From Rhabdornis inornatus (taxonomy: Eukaryota; Chordata; Aves; Passeriformes; Rhabdornithidae): DNA of 64,000 nt. A program made the translations under genes and the position numbers. Shown piece after piece: positions 52,301 to 58,043 of the stretch (position 1 is its first letter; each line of letters begins with the position of its first letter). The stretch lies in the NCBI GenBank assembly GCA_013397075.1, contig VWZS01002574.1:2108001-2172000 (forward strand). Reading direction: 5' to 3'. The notes beneath the pieces were generated by a model. The model was not told the origin of the DNA and did no database searches. It worked only from the letters and a program-made list of their open reading frames with translations.

Positions 52301-55300
52301 TGCTGGCTTGGCCATAATTGAGATGGTGATGGGAAATGGTGTGAGCATGACTCACACACAATGTGCTTTGAACAGTGGGCTCATGGCTGAACAGGGAACT
52401 TAAGGCCACTGTTCCTTTGCTTGAGTCCTCTAAACTCCCACCACGGGTGCCCCTGGAGCCCTTGAACAGAAAAAAAAAAAAAGTTAGGAAATAACTGGAT
52501 TTTTAATCTGTAATGTCTGCAGGGTTTCCAAGGAGCCACAGGCACCCGAGGCAGCAGTGGTGAGAAGGGACCTCCAGGTGATGTTGGGCCAACAGTAAGT
52601 TTCTGCTTTTGGGTCTCAAAGAAAGCCAAGACATGGTATAATAGGATGGAAATGAGCTGTTCCCACTGCAGCTCTGCCTCAGAGTCTGAAGAGTGGTTTA
52701 AATTCACACTCATCCTTCTTAAGGGGATATCTGGGTGTTCAAAGCCCAGGCTGCTGATCTGTTGATAAAACATTCAACAAATCTCACCTCCCTTTGTCCT
52801 CTGCAGATTCACCTGCTACACAAAATCTAAACAAATTTCTGGTGTAAGATTCTAGAATAAAGCGAGAAATTCACTCCTGAGCTGGAGCAGCCAGCATTGG
52901 GCTTGTAGGTGAAACCAGAGATGTAAATGTCACAGGTATTTCTTCTCCTCAGGTGTTAAAAACTACCTGTCCTGTTGGGAAATCTGTTCTAAGAGCACAG
53001 CTGAGAAATTTCTGCATCCCCGTTGATGGTGCCTACCCCACTGCTCCAGTTACTGATTTCTTATTGTGCTTTTTCTTTTAAAACAATGTGTTTGAGTATG
53101 AGTTCATGCTTTGAAGTATGGACTTAAAGCTCTTACAATCACTGCCATGAGGTCAAGGAAACAACAAGAGTGTGAGAAACAAACTTTGTGCTCCATGTCC
53201 CATTAATGTAACCCACACCTCTACTGAATTTCTTTCTTTGTTTTCTGTTCTTCCTTTCCTTAGACTTCCTTATTTTTTCCCCCCTATAGGGGCTGCCAGG
53301 TCCCAAAGGAGAAAGAGGAGAGAAAGTGAGTTTTTCTGGTGCTGGGTGACACTGTCAGTGAATCATACCCTCAAAAAAGTGTGTGTGGTAACCTGAATTG
53401 TAACCTTTGTTTACAATTATAAACCAAACCTCTCCAGTGTTGGTTGTACCTATTGCTTGTTGCCTTTCCTTTCACCTGCACAGGTTGGGTTTATACCACA
53501 GATGGGGTATCAATAATCCCACAGCAGCCAGGAGCTCCTTAGTATCACTCTAGTAATGAAGCAGAAATGTCAAATGCAAATCCATTCCTTGCTGAAAAGG
53601 GAAAAACCCAACCTGCTTGGCTCCACTTTGTTCTGGTTTAATGTGTTGCAAAAGGGGACTCATTTGTAATAATCATTGTCTGTGCCCCAGCACAGAACCT
53701 TGGCAGTCAGGACATCCACACTACCTTGGAAGATTATTTTGTTGGGAAAAGAAGTTTCTCAAATTTTTCTCATCCTGACTTCTGCTTAAATCAAAATTCC
53801 ATTACTTTCTAGGAGTCATTGCCAAGACTGACTTATGCAAATTTGTCTTCAGACAGGGATGAGGTGCTTTTGTCTCAAGTTAATGCCTCCGAATTTAAAT
53901 TTTGAGGAGCATTCTCCTTCCAATCCCACCAGCTTTTCCTTTTCTAGACATTTTATTACACTGGAAATTTCCATTTCCTCCTCCTTTGGGTGTTGAACAG
54001 AGCAGTTTTTTAAGCCTGGATTATCTGCACTGTGATCCAGCCAGAGATGTATGTTTTATAAACAGTTCTGGAAGCAGGTGCATTAGGTATGAATTTTCAC
54101 AGCCAGTGTTTATTTTTAAGCATGTTTTTGCATTTTTGTTGCTTTTTTTCTACTTTACTAAAACTTTCTTAAGGGTCCATTGTATATGATTTATTCAAAA
54201 TACAGTAAGAATAAATATTTATAGAAGATGGAGTCAAAGATAGGACGTTGTAATATCTGATCATTCTAAATGTTTTACATATCACAGAACACTGAGTTAT
54301 AGACTTAGCATCTTTTCTGATAAAATGTGAGGGTGAAATTTGCTCTCCCTTTTTTGGTAATTATTTAGATTCGGTCTGGGCCTTTTGATGTGCAGGAGAC
54401 AAGCAATTATTGATGTTTCCAATTTCAATTTTCTGGTTTCAGAGCTTCATGATAAATAAATAGAGCTGCATTTCACAGTAATTAATATCTCTGGAACTCA
54501 AGCTGAGAAAACGAATGGGCTGAAAGCTATCATGCATTATGAGATTGATCCTTTCTAAAAGATATTAATACTTTCTTTTTTTCTTAATTAAAAAAAAATG
54601 CTTCATTTTAGGGGGAACCACAGTCTTTGGCCACAATTTACCAGCTCGTTACCCAGGCTTGTGAGAGGATGATTCAGAGTGAGTACAACCAACCCAGCTC
54701 CTGAGTCTGTTCATGTGGTGATGGGACAAGGGGGGATGGCTTTAAGCTGAAGGATTGGATTTGTATTTGAGATAAAATTGTTCCCTGTGAGGCTGCTGAG
54801 GCCCTCACGGAGAAGCTGTGGCTGCCCCATCCCTGGAAGTGTCCAAGGTCAGGTTGGACAGGGCTTGGAGCAACCTGAGATAGTGGAAGATGTCCCTGCC
54901 ATGGCTGGGCATGGAACTGGATGAGCTTTAAGGTCCCTTCCAACCCAAACCAGTCTGTGATTCCATGATCCTATGACTCTCCAGAAGTGGAAAACCAGAG
55001 GAGGGACAGTCCCAGCAGCTCCACCAACCTGTGCCCTGCCGAGCACCATGAACAGCAAATGCCCCATCTCAGGCTCTAAGCCCTACTTTGGCTTTATTGG
55101 GTGGCATTAGCACAGAAAAGACCTGCAAAATATTTATTTGCAAAACTCTTTGGTGTTTTGCAAAGCCTTCTTTATTTCTTAAATGGAAAAGCTTGAAACT
55201 AATTTGAGAGAAATTGTTCTTTCAGCGATATGTGCTGATTCCTCCCGAGTCGAGGCAGTTTTGTAAAGCTCCTGTGCTGTGATGTGCAAAGAGAAGCAGT

Positions 55301-58043
55301 GCCTTGTCCAAGGTCAGGCAGCAAAGTCATCACTCAGCTGCCCATCTTCATCTTCTGCCTTTCTCACTTTGGACTGACAGCTTTTTAGCACTAGCTGATC
55401 ATTCTAAGTACCTATTTAGACAAAATCCTTTTTCTCTCTCTTCTGGATTTCCCAGCCAAGGAAACATTTTTTTTTTCTGTTTTGCCTTCTCAGCTCATGT
55501 GTTGAAATTTGATTCATTCATACATGAACATGCAAGGAAGCCAGTTCCCATTTGGGAGGAAAGGTTAAAACCAGGAGAACCAGGACCACCAGGTCCTCCA
55601 GGCGCACCTGGGAGCAGTGGAGAAAGAGGAGAAAATGGCACCCCTGGACAGCCAGGCAAAGATGGGTATCCGGGAGAGAGAGGTATGGACAGAAATGTTC
55701 ATGAGCATTTTTCACTGTATCTTTGATACTTTAACTAAAATCTCATTGCCTCAAGCAGTACTGTATAGATAATCCATGATATTATCTCATTTCATTGCTG
55801 TTTTCCCTTTGGACTTCCCCATTCTAGGAAGAGACACACAAATTATAAATCTCAACAAGCAGGGAGAAGTCAGATGCAGCCCACTCTTATTTTCAAGCTC
55901 TGCATGGAAGGAAAGGCCAGTTTAGCACCATTTGTAGGTTTGGGGGGATGGAGAATTTAATTTTAGAGGGCAGGAGGCTTTTCCTACAGAAAAGCAGCCA
56001 TTTGGGTGAGCACATGGTAGTGGAACAGATCAGCTTTGGGCAGAAATAAGGAGTGTTGGAAAACACTGATGGAAGGCATGAGGCAACTGAAGCAATATTT
56101 AAAGGGGAAGTAAGTTTCTGGAGCAGTAGTTTCAGCAATGAAAGATTCAGACATGACTAAAGAAATAGATTAATGTAATCTCAGAAGTGGCCTCAGTTAC
56201 TGCACATGAATGAGTGAAAGGTGGGAAGATGTTTTGCTTGAATTTGCAGACAAGGTTTTCTGTGGCTCAAGTAATTGTCTGTCAAAATAAAGAGAAAAAC
56301 ATTGTTTTCAGCAGTGTCCTAACACCTCTGAGTAACTGGAAATGTTCTGTTTAACTCCTTCCTCCTGCAGTAGTCAGTCTTAGTTGGTATCTGCAGAACT
56401 TATCAAAATGTCACTTCAGAGAGAAGGGAGTAACAACCTGCAGATTTTTCCAGCCTGTCAAGCAGGAGAGGGCAGAAGATGGTTCTCAATGAAAAACTAC
56501 CTGAAGGACATGGCTGATCAAAATATTTTCATCTTAAAACAATGAAAAATCTTATTTTGTCAAAATGTATCTGTTCTCTCTGAGAGGTACTGGTTTCATG
56601 AGTAATTTAACAGGAAAACCTCAATCCTGGCTAACCAGCACCTGGTCAAAGAGACAGCTCAGTTTTGTGATTTGTTTGATCCACGTGAAGAGCACACAGC
56701 CTGACCCTCAGGTTGGTGGAGTAACAATATTGCTATGAATTTCTCTGTGAAAAATGTTCATTCCCACCCCTATTGGGCTGCAAATCTGTGCTGCCCGGAT
56801 CAAAGAAATCAGTGCTGGTCACAGCTGGTCACGGGCTGCCCAGACTGAATGAAAGCAAGTGGATGTTTCTCAGTGTTGCCAAGGGCTGTGACTCCACTTT
56901 GACACATGGAGAGGCTGCAGGAGCCTCAATTCAGGGTGAAATTTGACAGTAGTGAAGCAACACTTATCTCTTATCTGTGAATAGGTGCCCCAGGGCCCAA
57001 AGGAGAGAAAGGGATGTCTGGAGCCAGTGAGGAAGGGAGCCAAGGACCCAGAGGAAGAACAGGTAGAGTGACCACAACCTCTGTTTATTGATCCACCAAG
57101 GCAATGTGATGGCCACCAGCTCTCAGATTCAAAGCATCATCCAGCTGAAGGACCTCTGTGGTGGGGATGGACTGACCTTCCCACCACAGCCCCGCTGGCA
57201 GCATCCTCAATGGTTCCTCTCTGCTAAGCTGCAAGAGATTACTCCAGGCAGCTTCTTCCCTCTGGTACCATTCCCAGGGGATGATGTATTTTGAAAACCT
57301 GAGACACGTCCAGGGAGTTTTAGTTTTGCTGCCTTTTTGCATGCAAGACCAGATGCTTGGGGGATAGAAGCTCTGAAAATTCAGCTTGTGGAACATAAGG
57401 GTTTGTGAGTAATCTGTGAGGATTTGGAGTACTCCTCCACCCTGATCCCTGCTACCTGGGATCTGTGGGAAGTTTGCCACTGGCATAACAAACTAGGAAC
57501 TGTCAAAAGAGTGTGATCAAACACATTCTTCTTCACTTAATTTTCTATAGTTGAGGCATAAAGACACAAAACTCAATGACTCTGGGATGGATCCTGGGGT
57601 TAAGGTGATTCTCTGCATTAACATGTAGGTGGATTTAATGTTCTCATAACCAGGCTCAATTTTTAGCCAAGCTGGCCACTCTTAAGGTCAAAAATACTGG
57701 GATTCAGGTACTGGGATTCAAAACAGGTTTTTGAACAGGCAGGTCCTATTTATCCACCAAAATGAGGAATCCATGCTCAGAAAATTACCTGCCATGTAGG
57801 ATGGAGGAAAATACAGAGGAGGCATGACACTACTAAAGCAGATGTGCTACAGCTTACTGTGCTTCTCTTTCTGCAGGCCCACCAGGAGAAGTTGTGCAGG
57901 GGAAACCAGGTCCCAAGGGTTACCCTGGGAATGCTGGTCCTCCAGGTTTCCCTGGTGTCAGAGGGCAGCCTGGGCAGCCTGGACATCCAGGGGGCTGTGA
58001 TATCTCTGGGTGTTACGAGGCTGATAGAAGAGGTAAGCCCTGA
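13238..58043 (+). CDS. COL20A1: Collagen alpha-1(XX) chain, FACIT collagen, complete or nearly so
   Basis: A secreted fibril-associated collagen. Thirty-nine coding exons join in frame to about 1,480 residues. Approximate layout: signal peptide 1-24, FN3-1 25-109, Ser/Thr-rich linker 110-242, VWA 250-430, FN3-2 to FN3-6 445-909, linker 910-941, TSPN 941-1165, COL2 1168-1319, NC2 1320-1368, COL1 1369-1468, then a short NC1. The first FN3 exons (AEDRLQMKWKE, DSEQEV, KTPKATVGGLSP) and the TSPN exons (GFDMMEVFGLVEKEYSSIKG, TDEDFQPLLGV) match human COL20A1 far better than COL14A1 or COL12A1. One FN3 before the VWA and five after is also the collagen XX plan. The VWA keeps the metal site (DGSWS, TFTG, TDGKS). 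FN3 domains are coded by exon pairs bounded in phase 1; six COL2 exons are 54, 72 or 36 bases. The predicted chain is longer than human (about 1,284 residues from memory), partly through the linker. The 5' non-coding exon is unseen and the C-terminus has two options. Confidence 0.95.
15111..15154 (+). repeat. Polypyrimidine tract
   Basis: This is a nearly uninterrupted C/T stretch (ctctcttttttttttctttt and onward) in the first COL20A1 intron after the signal-peptide exon. No exon follows it directly. Confidence 0.8.
15634..15744 (+). CDS. COL20A1: COL20A1 exon: FN3-1, first half
   Basis: It encodes GSGRLKLTVLAEDRLQMKWK then ETEGNISGYKVRVKPMA. The Trp of MKW and the Y-V-V strand pattern are FN3 hallmarks. 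Human COL20A1 has nearly the same sequence, which makes this the best single exon for naming the gene. An alternative acceptor six bases downstream (tcag) would also keep the frame and drop two residues. Confidence 0.93.
17379..17522 (+). CDS. COL20A1: COL20A1 exon: FN3-1, second half
   Basis: It encodes GDSEQEVMLKTKTPKATVGG then LSPTKEYTLQVYVLNGSQ and ends KRKFV. The YTLQV strand and GLSPTKEY turn are typical FN3 elements. The donor is gtaagt, phase 1. Confidence 0.94.
17757..17915 (+). CDS. COL20A1: COL20A1 exon: linker, N-glycosylation-rich
   Basis: It encodes EELKNASQTRNNRRNAGAAS, then GKNFTSSGSSAAEHSGVAEA. It contains two N-glycosylation sequons (NAS, NFT) and several Ser-Gly pairs. The start aligns with the VIEDLK of human COL20A1, but the rest is only loosely related. 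Phase 1 at both ends. Confidence 0.85.
18820..19017 (+). CDS. COL20A1: COL20A1 exon: Ser/Thr/Lys/Pro-rich linker
   Basis: It encodes AKDRAEKKRQKGTQPKSSGE, then a threonine-serine-rich stretch (VTETTSTTPKSSPHT) and a charged end (GKEKPPKDSLRR). It is low-complexity and hydrophilic, a likely O-glycosylated spacer between FN3-1 and the VWA domain. The exon is called from open frame, phase 1-1 and good borders (ggagcacag, gtgaga), not from a conserved domain. Confidence 0.7.
19978..20019 (+). CDS. COL20A1: COL20A1 candidate 42-base micro-exon in the linker
   Basis: It encodes EVQLHTTPIRGAEM plus a shared Gly. It has a strong acceptor (taaccccttctttgcag), an acceptable donor (gtaatc), length divisible by three and phase 1-1, so it can be included or skipped without breaking the frame. 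No homologue is recognised, so it may be alternative or not used. Confidence 0.45.
20189..20344 (+). CDS. COL20A1: COL20A1 exon: VWA domain, start with MIDAS DxSxS
   Basis: It encodes SQFQCDTPAMIDIILLVDGS, then WSIGRNNFKLIKEFLSNLIS. The DGSWS motif gives the first metal-binding loop of the MIDAS. The preceding Cys is the usual disulfide partner at the VWA border. A competing acceptor eight bases downstream leads straight to a stop, which fixes this start. Confidence 0.95.
20887..21146 (-). mobile_element. CR1 LINE fragment, minus strand
   Basis: It begins with agaatcatagaattgtggaa (reverse complement of the CR1 3' end) and continues through tgggtccaagtcccgaccc, ctgtgaggcctggggctgtg and ccctggggaacgtgttcagt, standard CR1 internal blocks. 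It ends about 165 bases before the next VWA exon. Confidence 0.9.
21310..21429 (+). CDS. COL20A1: COL20A1 exon: VWA domain, second part
   Basis: It encodes LSQYSSDPRTEWDLSAFSTR and then EALRNLRYKGGNTFT. The GGNTFTG turn supplies the MIDAS threonine. It is phase 1-1, with acceptor gttccccag and donor gtaact. Confidence 0.95.
21595..21759 (+). CDS. COL20A1: COL20A1 exon: VWA domain, third part
   Basis: It encodes LALTHVLEQNLKPDAGARLE, then VILLTDGKSQDDANLAAQTL, and ends IEIFAI. The TDGKSQDD motif carries the MIDAS aspartate. It is close to human COL20A1 across its length. Confidence 0.95.
22985..23149 (+). CDS. COL20A1: COL20A1 exon: VWA domain, end
   Basis: It encodes GVKNADEAELRQVASEPLEL, then TVYNVLDFPLLSSLVG and RVLCTRIKDRSHKEAT. 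The Cys pairs with the one opening the domain. The exon is markedly GC- and CpG-rich compared with its introns. Phase 1-1. Confidence 0.95.
24108..24280 (+). CDS. COL20A1: COL20A1 exon: FN3-2, first half
   Basis: It encodes a short lead (SAVKDTPVNTGPQLSPTDL), the strand KISAVTSKSMHLAWSPP and KKYRVVYYPSKGGTPKE. The tryptophan and YRVVYY motif are FN3 landmarks. It enters in phase 1 and ends in phase 0, the pattern repeated in all following FN3 first-half exons. Confidence 0.95.
24856..24985 (+). CDS. COL20A1: COL20A1 exon: FN3-2, second half
   Basis: It encodes VVLEGAESSLQLSNLTSHTE, then YVVAVVPVYDTALGDALRG and VTST. L-x-x-L-T-x-x-T-E-Y is the conserved FN3 turn and strand. Phase 0 to 1. Confidence 0.95.
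25447..25592 (+). CDS. COL20A1: COL20A1 exon: FN3-3, first half
   Basis: It encodes LPLSSPRSLRVSELSHNSLR, then LSWKAAQGATHYLVLCSAAP and ends EDYTTE. The QGATHYLV block matches the SAGATHYLV of human COL20A1. Confidence 0.95.
26800..27117 (+). mobile_element. CR1 LINE fragment, 3' end
   Basis: Blocks include gagcagtgacagggcccgag, gaacagctggagctgtgtca, gggatatcaggaaagggttc, gggcactgaacaggctcccc and gatgatccttgtcagcccct, ending attctgtgataccgtgattc. This is a different CR1 subfamily from the fragments at 3826 and 11279. It ends about 130 bases before the next FN3 exon. Confidence 0.88.
27248..27371 (+). CDS. COL20A1: COL20A1 exon: FN3-3, second half
   Basis: It encodes VKVTQPEVLLEGLSPSTGYS, then VAVYAMYGEDASDPASIQET. 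It has the FN3 GLSPSTGYSVAVYA turn and strand. The donor is gtaagt. Confidence 0.95.
27840..27979 (+). CDS. COL20A1: COL20A1 exon: FN3-4, first half
   Basis: It encodes LALSPPRYLSFSELSHASVR, then VSWEPAAPAVRAHHLTYVSS and RGGNAGQ. It matches the PPRHLGFSDVSHDAARV region of human COL20A1. It is GC-rich. Confidence 0.95.
28153..28540 (-). mobile_element. CR1 LINE fragment, minus strand, ending beside a splice acceptor
   Basis: It starts agaatcacagcatggtttgg (reverse of the CR1 3' end) and runs through ttcaactcccctgcagtgag, ccaatccggccttgaatgtt and caataaagtgcctctttctc to ctcaggctgaacaaaccca. Its far end lies roughly 20 bases before the next FN3 exon. Confidence 0.93.
28562..28691 (+). CDS. COL20A1: COL20A1 exon: FN3-4, second half
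   Basis: It encodes VEVPGTATSTVLRPLSSLTQ, then YFISVRSTYDEGDSFPITGN. It carries the FN3 PLSSLTQYFISV turn and strand. The acceptor is cccccactgcag and the donor gtaagt. Confidence 0.95.
29212..29354 (+). CDS. COL20A1: COL20A1 exon: FN3-5, first half
   Basis: It encodes LKVPPPRALKVTELSGSSLR, then LQWEAVAASDVVVYQIKWST and ends EKPQE. The DVVVYQIKW block corresponds to human SGVLVYQITW. Confidence 0.95.
29500..30010. repeat. Possible very degraded LINE or retroposon remnant
   Basis: This intronic stretch is A/G-rich and shows weak CR1-like phrases (for example gaatgaccagaacagagctgg, agtttaaatggaggcctaat), but no diagnostic 3' end. It may simply be unique intron sequence. Confidence 0.2.
30381..30513 (+). 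CDS. COL20A1: COL20A1 exon: FN3-5, second half
   Basis: It encodes LSLAGNVATAVLPGLQKNTD, then YKISIWAYYKDGARSDTVSV. The AYYKDGARSD stretch is nearly identical to human AYYRDGARSD. The donor is gtaagt. Confidence 0.95.
30514..35494 (+). other. Largest COL20A1 intron (5 kb)
   Basis: It separates FN3-5 from FN3-6. Apart from a short (ATCC)n tract I see no exon, no CR1 and no other element. It is AT-rich through much of its length. I looked for a further FN3 exon pair and found none. Confidence 0.65.
34855..34896 (+). repeat. (ATCC/GTCC)n tetranucleotide microsatellite
   Basis: About ten units of atcc, some with a to g changes (ccatccgtccatccgtcc), in the 5-kb intron. Confidence 0.95.
35495..35637 (+). 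CDS. COL20A1: COL20A1 exon: FN3-6, first half
   Basis: It encodes SRSPPTNLFISSETPSSLQV, then HWTPPDGRVQHYKITYSPVS. Human has SRSPPSNLALASETPDSLQV at this place, confirming the identity. It ends in phase 0 before gtgagt. Confidence 0.96.
36210..36339 (+). CDS. COL20A1: COL20A1 exon: FN3-6, second half
   Basis: It encodes IMAPGKSSSVTLQSLLPDRA, then YKVTISAIHYTGESESTSTT. It carries the FN3 LLPDRAYKVTISAI turn and strand. Phase 0 to 1. Confidence 0.95.
36572..36845 (+). mobile_element. CR1 LINE fragment ending beside a splice acceptor
   Basis: CR1 blocks seen are tatggcctcaagttgggcca, gaggttcaggttagatatta, gggaagtggtagagtcacca, gcacttgatgatctttaaga and the end tttatgatcctatgatt. The 3' terminus of the element lies about 15 bases before the next exon. 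Confidence 0.93.
36860..36916 (+). CDS. COL20A1: COL20A1 exon: short linker after FN3-6
   Basis: It encodes APVLSKFPSIRGFIPPKTE, 57 bases, phase 1-1, so it is skippable in frame. The acceptor is gctttctctttcag and the donor gtaaat. I do not recall an equivalent in human COL20A1, where the sequence goes directly from the FN3 end to the ACPALRPDG block. Confidence 0.65.
38225..38485 (+). mobile_element. CR1 LINE fragment, 3' end
   Basis: It runs through agatttggattagatgtcag, gaggccctggcacagggtgc, tggctgccccaaccctgga and ggtcccttccaacccaaatc. This is the same subfamily as the fragments in the DEPTOR-like gene. Confidence 0.93.
39820..39858 (+). CDS. COL20A1: COL20A1 exon: short Cys-containing linker before TSPN
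   Basis: Thirty-nine bases encode ACPSITSTEGSIR. Human COL20A1 has ACPALRPDGSLP at this place, which supports the exon despite its size. Phase 1-1; the acceptor is ttctgttctcacag and the donor gtacag. Confidence 0.82.
40574..40712 (+). CDS. COL20A1: COL20A1 exon: TSPN domain, start
   Basis: It encodes GFDMMEVFGLVEKEYSSIKG, then VAMEPFVFSGSRTFTLFRDI and QLTQRT. The domain is the thrombospondin N-terminal-like (laminin G fold) module of FACITs. Phase 1 to 2. Confidence 0.96.
40905..41072. repeat. AT-rich imperfect tandem/palindromic tract
   Basis: The stretch is almost only A and T, built from taaataaat/atttattta words in both orientations. It contains many self-complementary segments. Confidence 0.85.
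42022..42107 (-). mobile_element. CR1 LINE fragment, short, minus strand
   Basis: It reads atagaatcatttaggctggg, gatcaccgagtccaaccatt, ctaaaccacggccctaagc, the reverse complement of a CR1 3' end. Confidence 0.85.
42525..42667 (+). CDS. COL20A1: COL20A1 exon: TSPN domain, second part
   Basis: It encodes DVHLFSIPPEHTILILLRLL, then PDTPKEPFAVWQVTDEDFQP and LLGVNLD. It is very close to human COL20A1. Phase 2 to 1. Confidence 0.96.
43013..43122 (+). CDS. COL20A1: COL20A1 exon: TSPN domain, third part, weak donor
   Basis: It encodes SKKSLTYFNHDYKADLQEVS, then FDEQEVKKIFYGSFHK. The donor is AAG/GTCCTT, poor at +3 to +6, but protein alignment (GSFHK followed by VHVAV) leaves no other choice. Confidence 0.92.
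43817..43975 (+). CDS. COL20A1: COL20A1 exon: TSPN domain, fourth part
   Basis: It encodes VHVAVSHFKVKLYVDCKKIA, then TLGSISTAGFIMLGKVTRTR and GPRSGSVP. YVDCKK carries one of the domain cysteines. Phase 0-0. Confidence 0.96.
45374..45387. other. Assembly gap (14 N) inside a poly(A) run
   Basis: Fourteen unknown bases are flanked on both sides by A homopolymers, in the intron before the fifth TSPN exon. The true length of the A tract is unknown. No exon is affected. Confidence 0.98.
45959..46036 (+). CDS. COL20A1: COL20A1 exon: TSPN domain, fifth part
   Basis: It encodes FQLQSLQILCSSVGAEQDKC, then CDLPAL. The IxC and KCC cysteines are FACIT TSPN landmarks. Phase 0-0. Confidence 0.96.
46660..46746 (+). 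CDS. COL20A1: COL20A1 exon: end of TSPN and start of COL2 triple helix
   Basis: It encodes RDEDTCPTLAPACSCTS, then the first Gly-X-Y triplets GRPGLPGPPGPP. The Cys-rich hinge CPTLAPACSC matches human CPAFVSACSC. Confidence 0.96.
46851..47118 (-). mobile_element. CR1 LINE fragment, minus strand
   Basis: It starts agaatcacagaattgttcag and runs through agatcattgagtccacccat, agccacatctccaccttcta and tgagcagcctgtgccagggc to ttcctctcatcctaactcc, typical CR1 in reverse. Confidence 0.92.
48899..48952 (+). CDS. COL20A1: COL20A1 exon: COL2, 54 bases
   Basis: Six perfect triplets, GSPGRRGPQGEQGEPGPK. The 54-base length is the ancestral fibrillar and FACIT collagen exon size. Confidence 0.95.
49755..49850 (+). 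CDS. COL20A1: COL20A1 exon: COL2, with triplet interruption
   Basis: It encodes GEPGPPGQVGPAGPSGQQ, then GSPGSQGITVQGPV. GITVQG breaks the Gly-X-Y repeat at the position where COL14A1 has GLSIQG, so the interruption is ancestral rather than damage. Confidence 0.94.
50100..50141 (+). mobile_element. Possible CR1 3'-end remnant
   Basis: A short match to the CR1 tail: gtggggtcctttccaactca followed by ggatattctatgaat. No further upstream CR1 sequence is evident. Confidence 0.5.
50369..50422 (+). CDS. COL20A1: COL20A1 exon: COL2, 54 bases
   Basis: Six perfect triplets, GPPGIKGEKGDTGIPGMQ. The acceptor tttaatccaag is a little unusual (AAG), but the frame and triplet phase leave no alternative. 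Confidence 0.94.
50757..50810 (+). CDS. COL20A1: COL20A1 exon: COL2, 54 bases
   Basis: Six perfect triplets, GIPGVQGAPGRDGLQGAK, with acceptor ctgatttgcag and donor gtaaaa. Confidence 0.95.
51135..51188 (+). CDS. COL20A1: COL20A1 exon: COL2, 54 bases
   Basis: Six perfect triplets, GVRGLEGTAGPPGPPGPR, with acceptor ggctttgcag and donor gtgagt. Confidence 0.95.
52523..52594 (+). CDS. COL20A1: COL20A1 exon: COL2, 72 bases
   Basis: Eight perfect triplets, GFQGATGTRGSSGEKGPP then GDVGPT. The donor is gtaagt. Confidence 0.95.
53290..53325 (+). CDS. COL20A1: COL20A1 exon: end of COL2, 36 bases
   Basis: Four perfect triplets, GLPGPKGERGEK, the charged end of the COL2 helix. The acceptor is ttccccccctatag and the donor gtgagt. 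Confidence 0.93.
54612..54678 (+). CDS. COL20A1: COL20A1 exon: NC2 domain
   Basis: It encodes GEPQSLATIYQLVTQACERM then IQ. This corresponds to the VARQVCEQLIQ segment of COL14A1, with the single NC2 cysteine likely to form an interchain disulfide. Phase 0 to 1. Confidence 0.92.
54725..54975 (+). mobile_element. CR1 LINE fragment, 3' end
   Basis: Blocks are aggattggatttgtatttga, agaagctgtggctgccccat, gcttggagcaacctgagata and aaggtcccttccaacccaaa, ending gtgattccatgatcctatga. It starts about 45 bases after the NC2 exon. Confidence 0.92.
55494..55682 (+). CDS. COL20A1: COL20A1 exon: end of NC2 and start of COL1 helix
   Basis: It encodes HVLKFDSFIHEHARKPVPIW and EERLKP, then GEPGPPGPPGAPGSSGERGE and NGTPGQPGKDGYPGER. 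A switch from a helical non-collagenous segment to perfect triplets is visible within the exon. NGT within the helix is an N-glycosylation sequon. Phase 1-1. Confidence 0.94.
56985..57062 (+). CDS. COL20A1: COL20A1 exon: COL1 with first interruption
   Basis: It encodes APGPKGEKGMSGASEEGS then QGPRGRT. GASEEG is a break in the triplet pattern at the place where COL14A1 has GVGTQG. Phase 1-1. Confidence 0.93.
57877..58032 (+). CDS. COL20A1: COL20A1 exon: end of COL1 and FACIT two-cysteine signature
   Basis: It encodes GPPGEVVQGKPGPKGYPG, then NAGPPGFPGVRGQPGQPGHP and GGCDISGCYEADRR. The second interruption (GEVVQG) and the two cysteines four residues apart at the COL1/NC1 border are the FACIT hallmark (compare GYCDPSSC in COL14A1). 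Reading through the gtaagc donor gives R-G-K-P and TGA at 58041-58043, so this may be the last coding exon. Alternatively it splices onward in phase 1. Confidence 0.92.

Larger units (their letters stand above)
13323..57876 (+). other. Introns of COL20A1: overview of the non-coding content
   Basis: Introns holding a recognisable element are those at 20345-21309, 25593-27247, 27980-28561, 36340-36859, 36917-39819, 40713-42524, 46747-48898, 49851-50368 and 54679-55493 (CR1 fragments); 40713-42524 (AT-rich array); 13323-15633 (pyrimidine tract); 30514-35494 ((ATCC)n); and 43976-45958 (assembly gap). In the other introns, including 15745-17378, 21760-22984, 23150-24107, 51189-52522, 53326-54611, 55683-56984 and 57063-57876, I see nothing beyond unique intronic sequence. 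Confidence 0.65.

Noticed and set aside
12..58043. Reading the collagen gene as COL14A1 because it follows a DEPTOR-type gene
   Set aside because: FN3-1, FN3-6, TSPN and linker sequences match human COL20A1 much better, and there is only one VWA domain with one FN3 before it, whereas COL14A1 has two VWA domains.
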